DNA of 33,164 nucleotides, from positions 1 through 33,164 of the forward strand of contig CAJXKW010000021.1 in the NCBI GenBank assembly GCA_913055855.1. The letters are read 5' to 3'. A program made the translations under genes and the position numbers. The notes beneath the pieces were generated by a model. That model worked only from the letters and a program-made list of their open reading frames with translations. It was not told the origin of the DNA and searched no databases. Position 1 is the first letter of the stretch; every line of letters begins with the position of its first letter. This document shows positions 32,986 through 33,164 of this stretch, piece by piece. The stretch is from an uncultured Limimonas sp. GTDB taxonomy: Bacteria; Pseudomonadota; Alphaproteobacteria; Kiloniellales; Rhodovibrionaceae.

Positions 32986-33164
32986 GTTACCCCCTCTGTC
33001 GTGACCTGAGAGATTCGCAGGGCCTGCCGACGCCCGGCCGGCGACACCCGCTTACCCCTTCGGTGGGCCGCGGCAGCATCCGCCGCGGGCCGCTTTCCAG
33101 AGGGCCCGGCCGTGTGCGGTCCTTTTGCCTGAGAGTTTCCGGGGTGGTTGCTCCGTCGGCGCCG
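32986..33164 (-). promoter_or_regulatory. Tandem glycine riboswitch upstream of gcvT (5' end outside the window)
   Basis: Read on the minus strand from 33164, the first aptamer shows GGAGCAACCACCCCGGAAAC and then CTCTCAGGCAAAAGGACCGC, followed by CTCTGG. These are the conserved core of the gcvT RNA. A second aptamer follows with CACCGAAGGGGTAAGC, AATCTCTCAGG and the closing ACAGAGGGGG at about 33000. The arrangement of two aptamers before one expression platform is the classic cooperative glycine switch. About the first 30-40 bases of aptamer 1 lie beyond the window edge. It should turn on gcvT-gcvH-gcvP when glycine is abundant. Confidence 0.93.

Overview
The window is GC-rich, densely coded DNA with the gene content of a free-living alphaproteobacterium, most likely a Rhodospirillales-type lineage. 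That placement is inferred from protein character and gene order: a HIG1-like small membrane protein, a PduO-type adenosyltransferase, etfA and a 3-hydroxybutyryl-CoA dehydrogenase lie in a row, alongside an AsmA protein, ApaG and a one-piece GcvP. No IS element, phage gene, CRISPR array, tRNA or rRNA was seen. Most genes are housekeeping, and accessory features are scattered singly.

Layout: positions 1-198 are the 3' end of dapB, followed by a multi-PAS sensor kinase. A palindromic repeat then separates it from a convergent arginase gene. Next come an unknown membrane protein (-), rsmB (+) and an AsmA-like protein (+). A two-domain glycosyltransferase and an outer-membrane beta-barrel protein follow on the minus strand, then a class A penicillin-binding protein (+). 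From 12.8 to 17.8 kb is a run of minus-strand genes: a Bcr/CflA efflux pump, folE, apaG, an OmpA-type lipoprotein and a MATE exporter.

The most unusual gene is at 18051-20777. It encodes a large acidic, cysteine-free protein that joins a nidogen-like NIDO domain, a von Willebrand factor D-like domain and two copies of a C-terminal repeat. It is followed by two adjacent palindromic repeats, a secreted C69-like peptidase whose expected Cys nucleophile appears to be Ser, and htpX behind a good heat-shock-type promoter. Downstream of htpX is a 390-base gap that looks like a structured RNA ending in an intrinsic terminator.

The right-hand third holds an electron-transfer/acyl-CoA cluster (HIG1-like, pduO, etfA, hbd) without the expected etfB. 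Next is a HicA-HicB toxin-antitoxin pair whose antitoxin carries an extra C-terminal domain. The window ends with the glycine cleavage operon gcvT-gcvH-gcvP, led by a tandem glycine riboswitch cut by the window edge. Hairpins sit at almost every convergent gene junction and probably act as bidirectional terminators.
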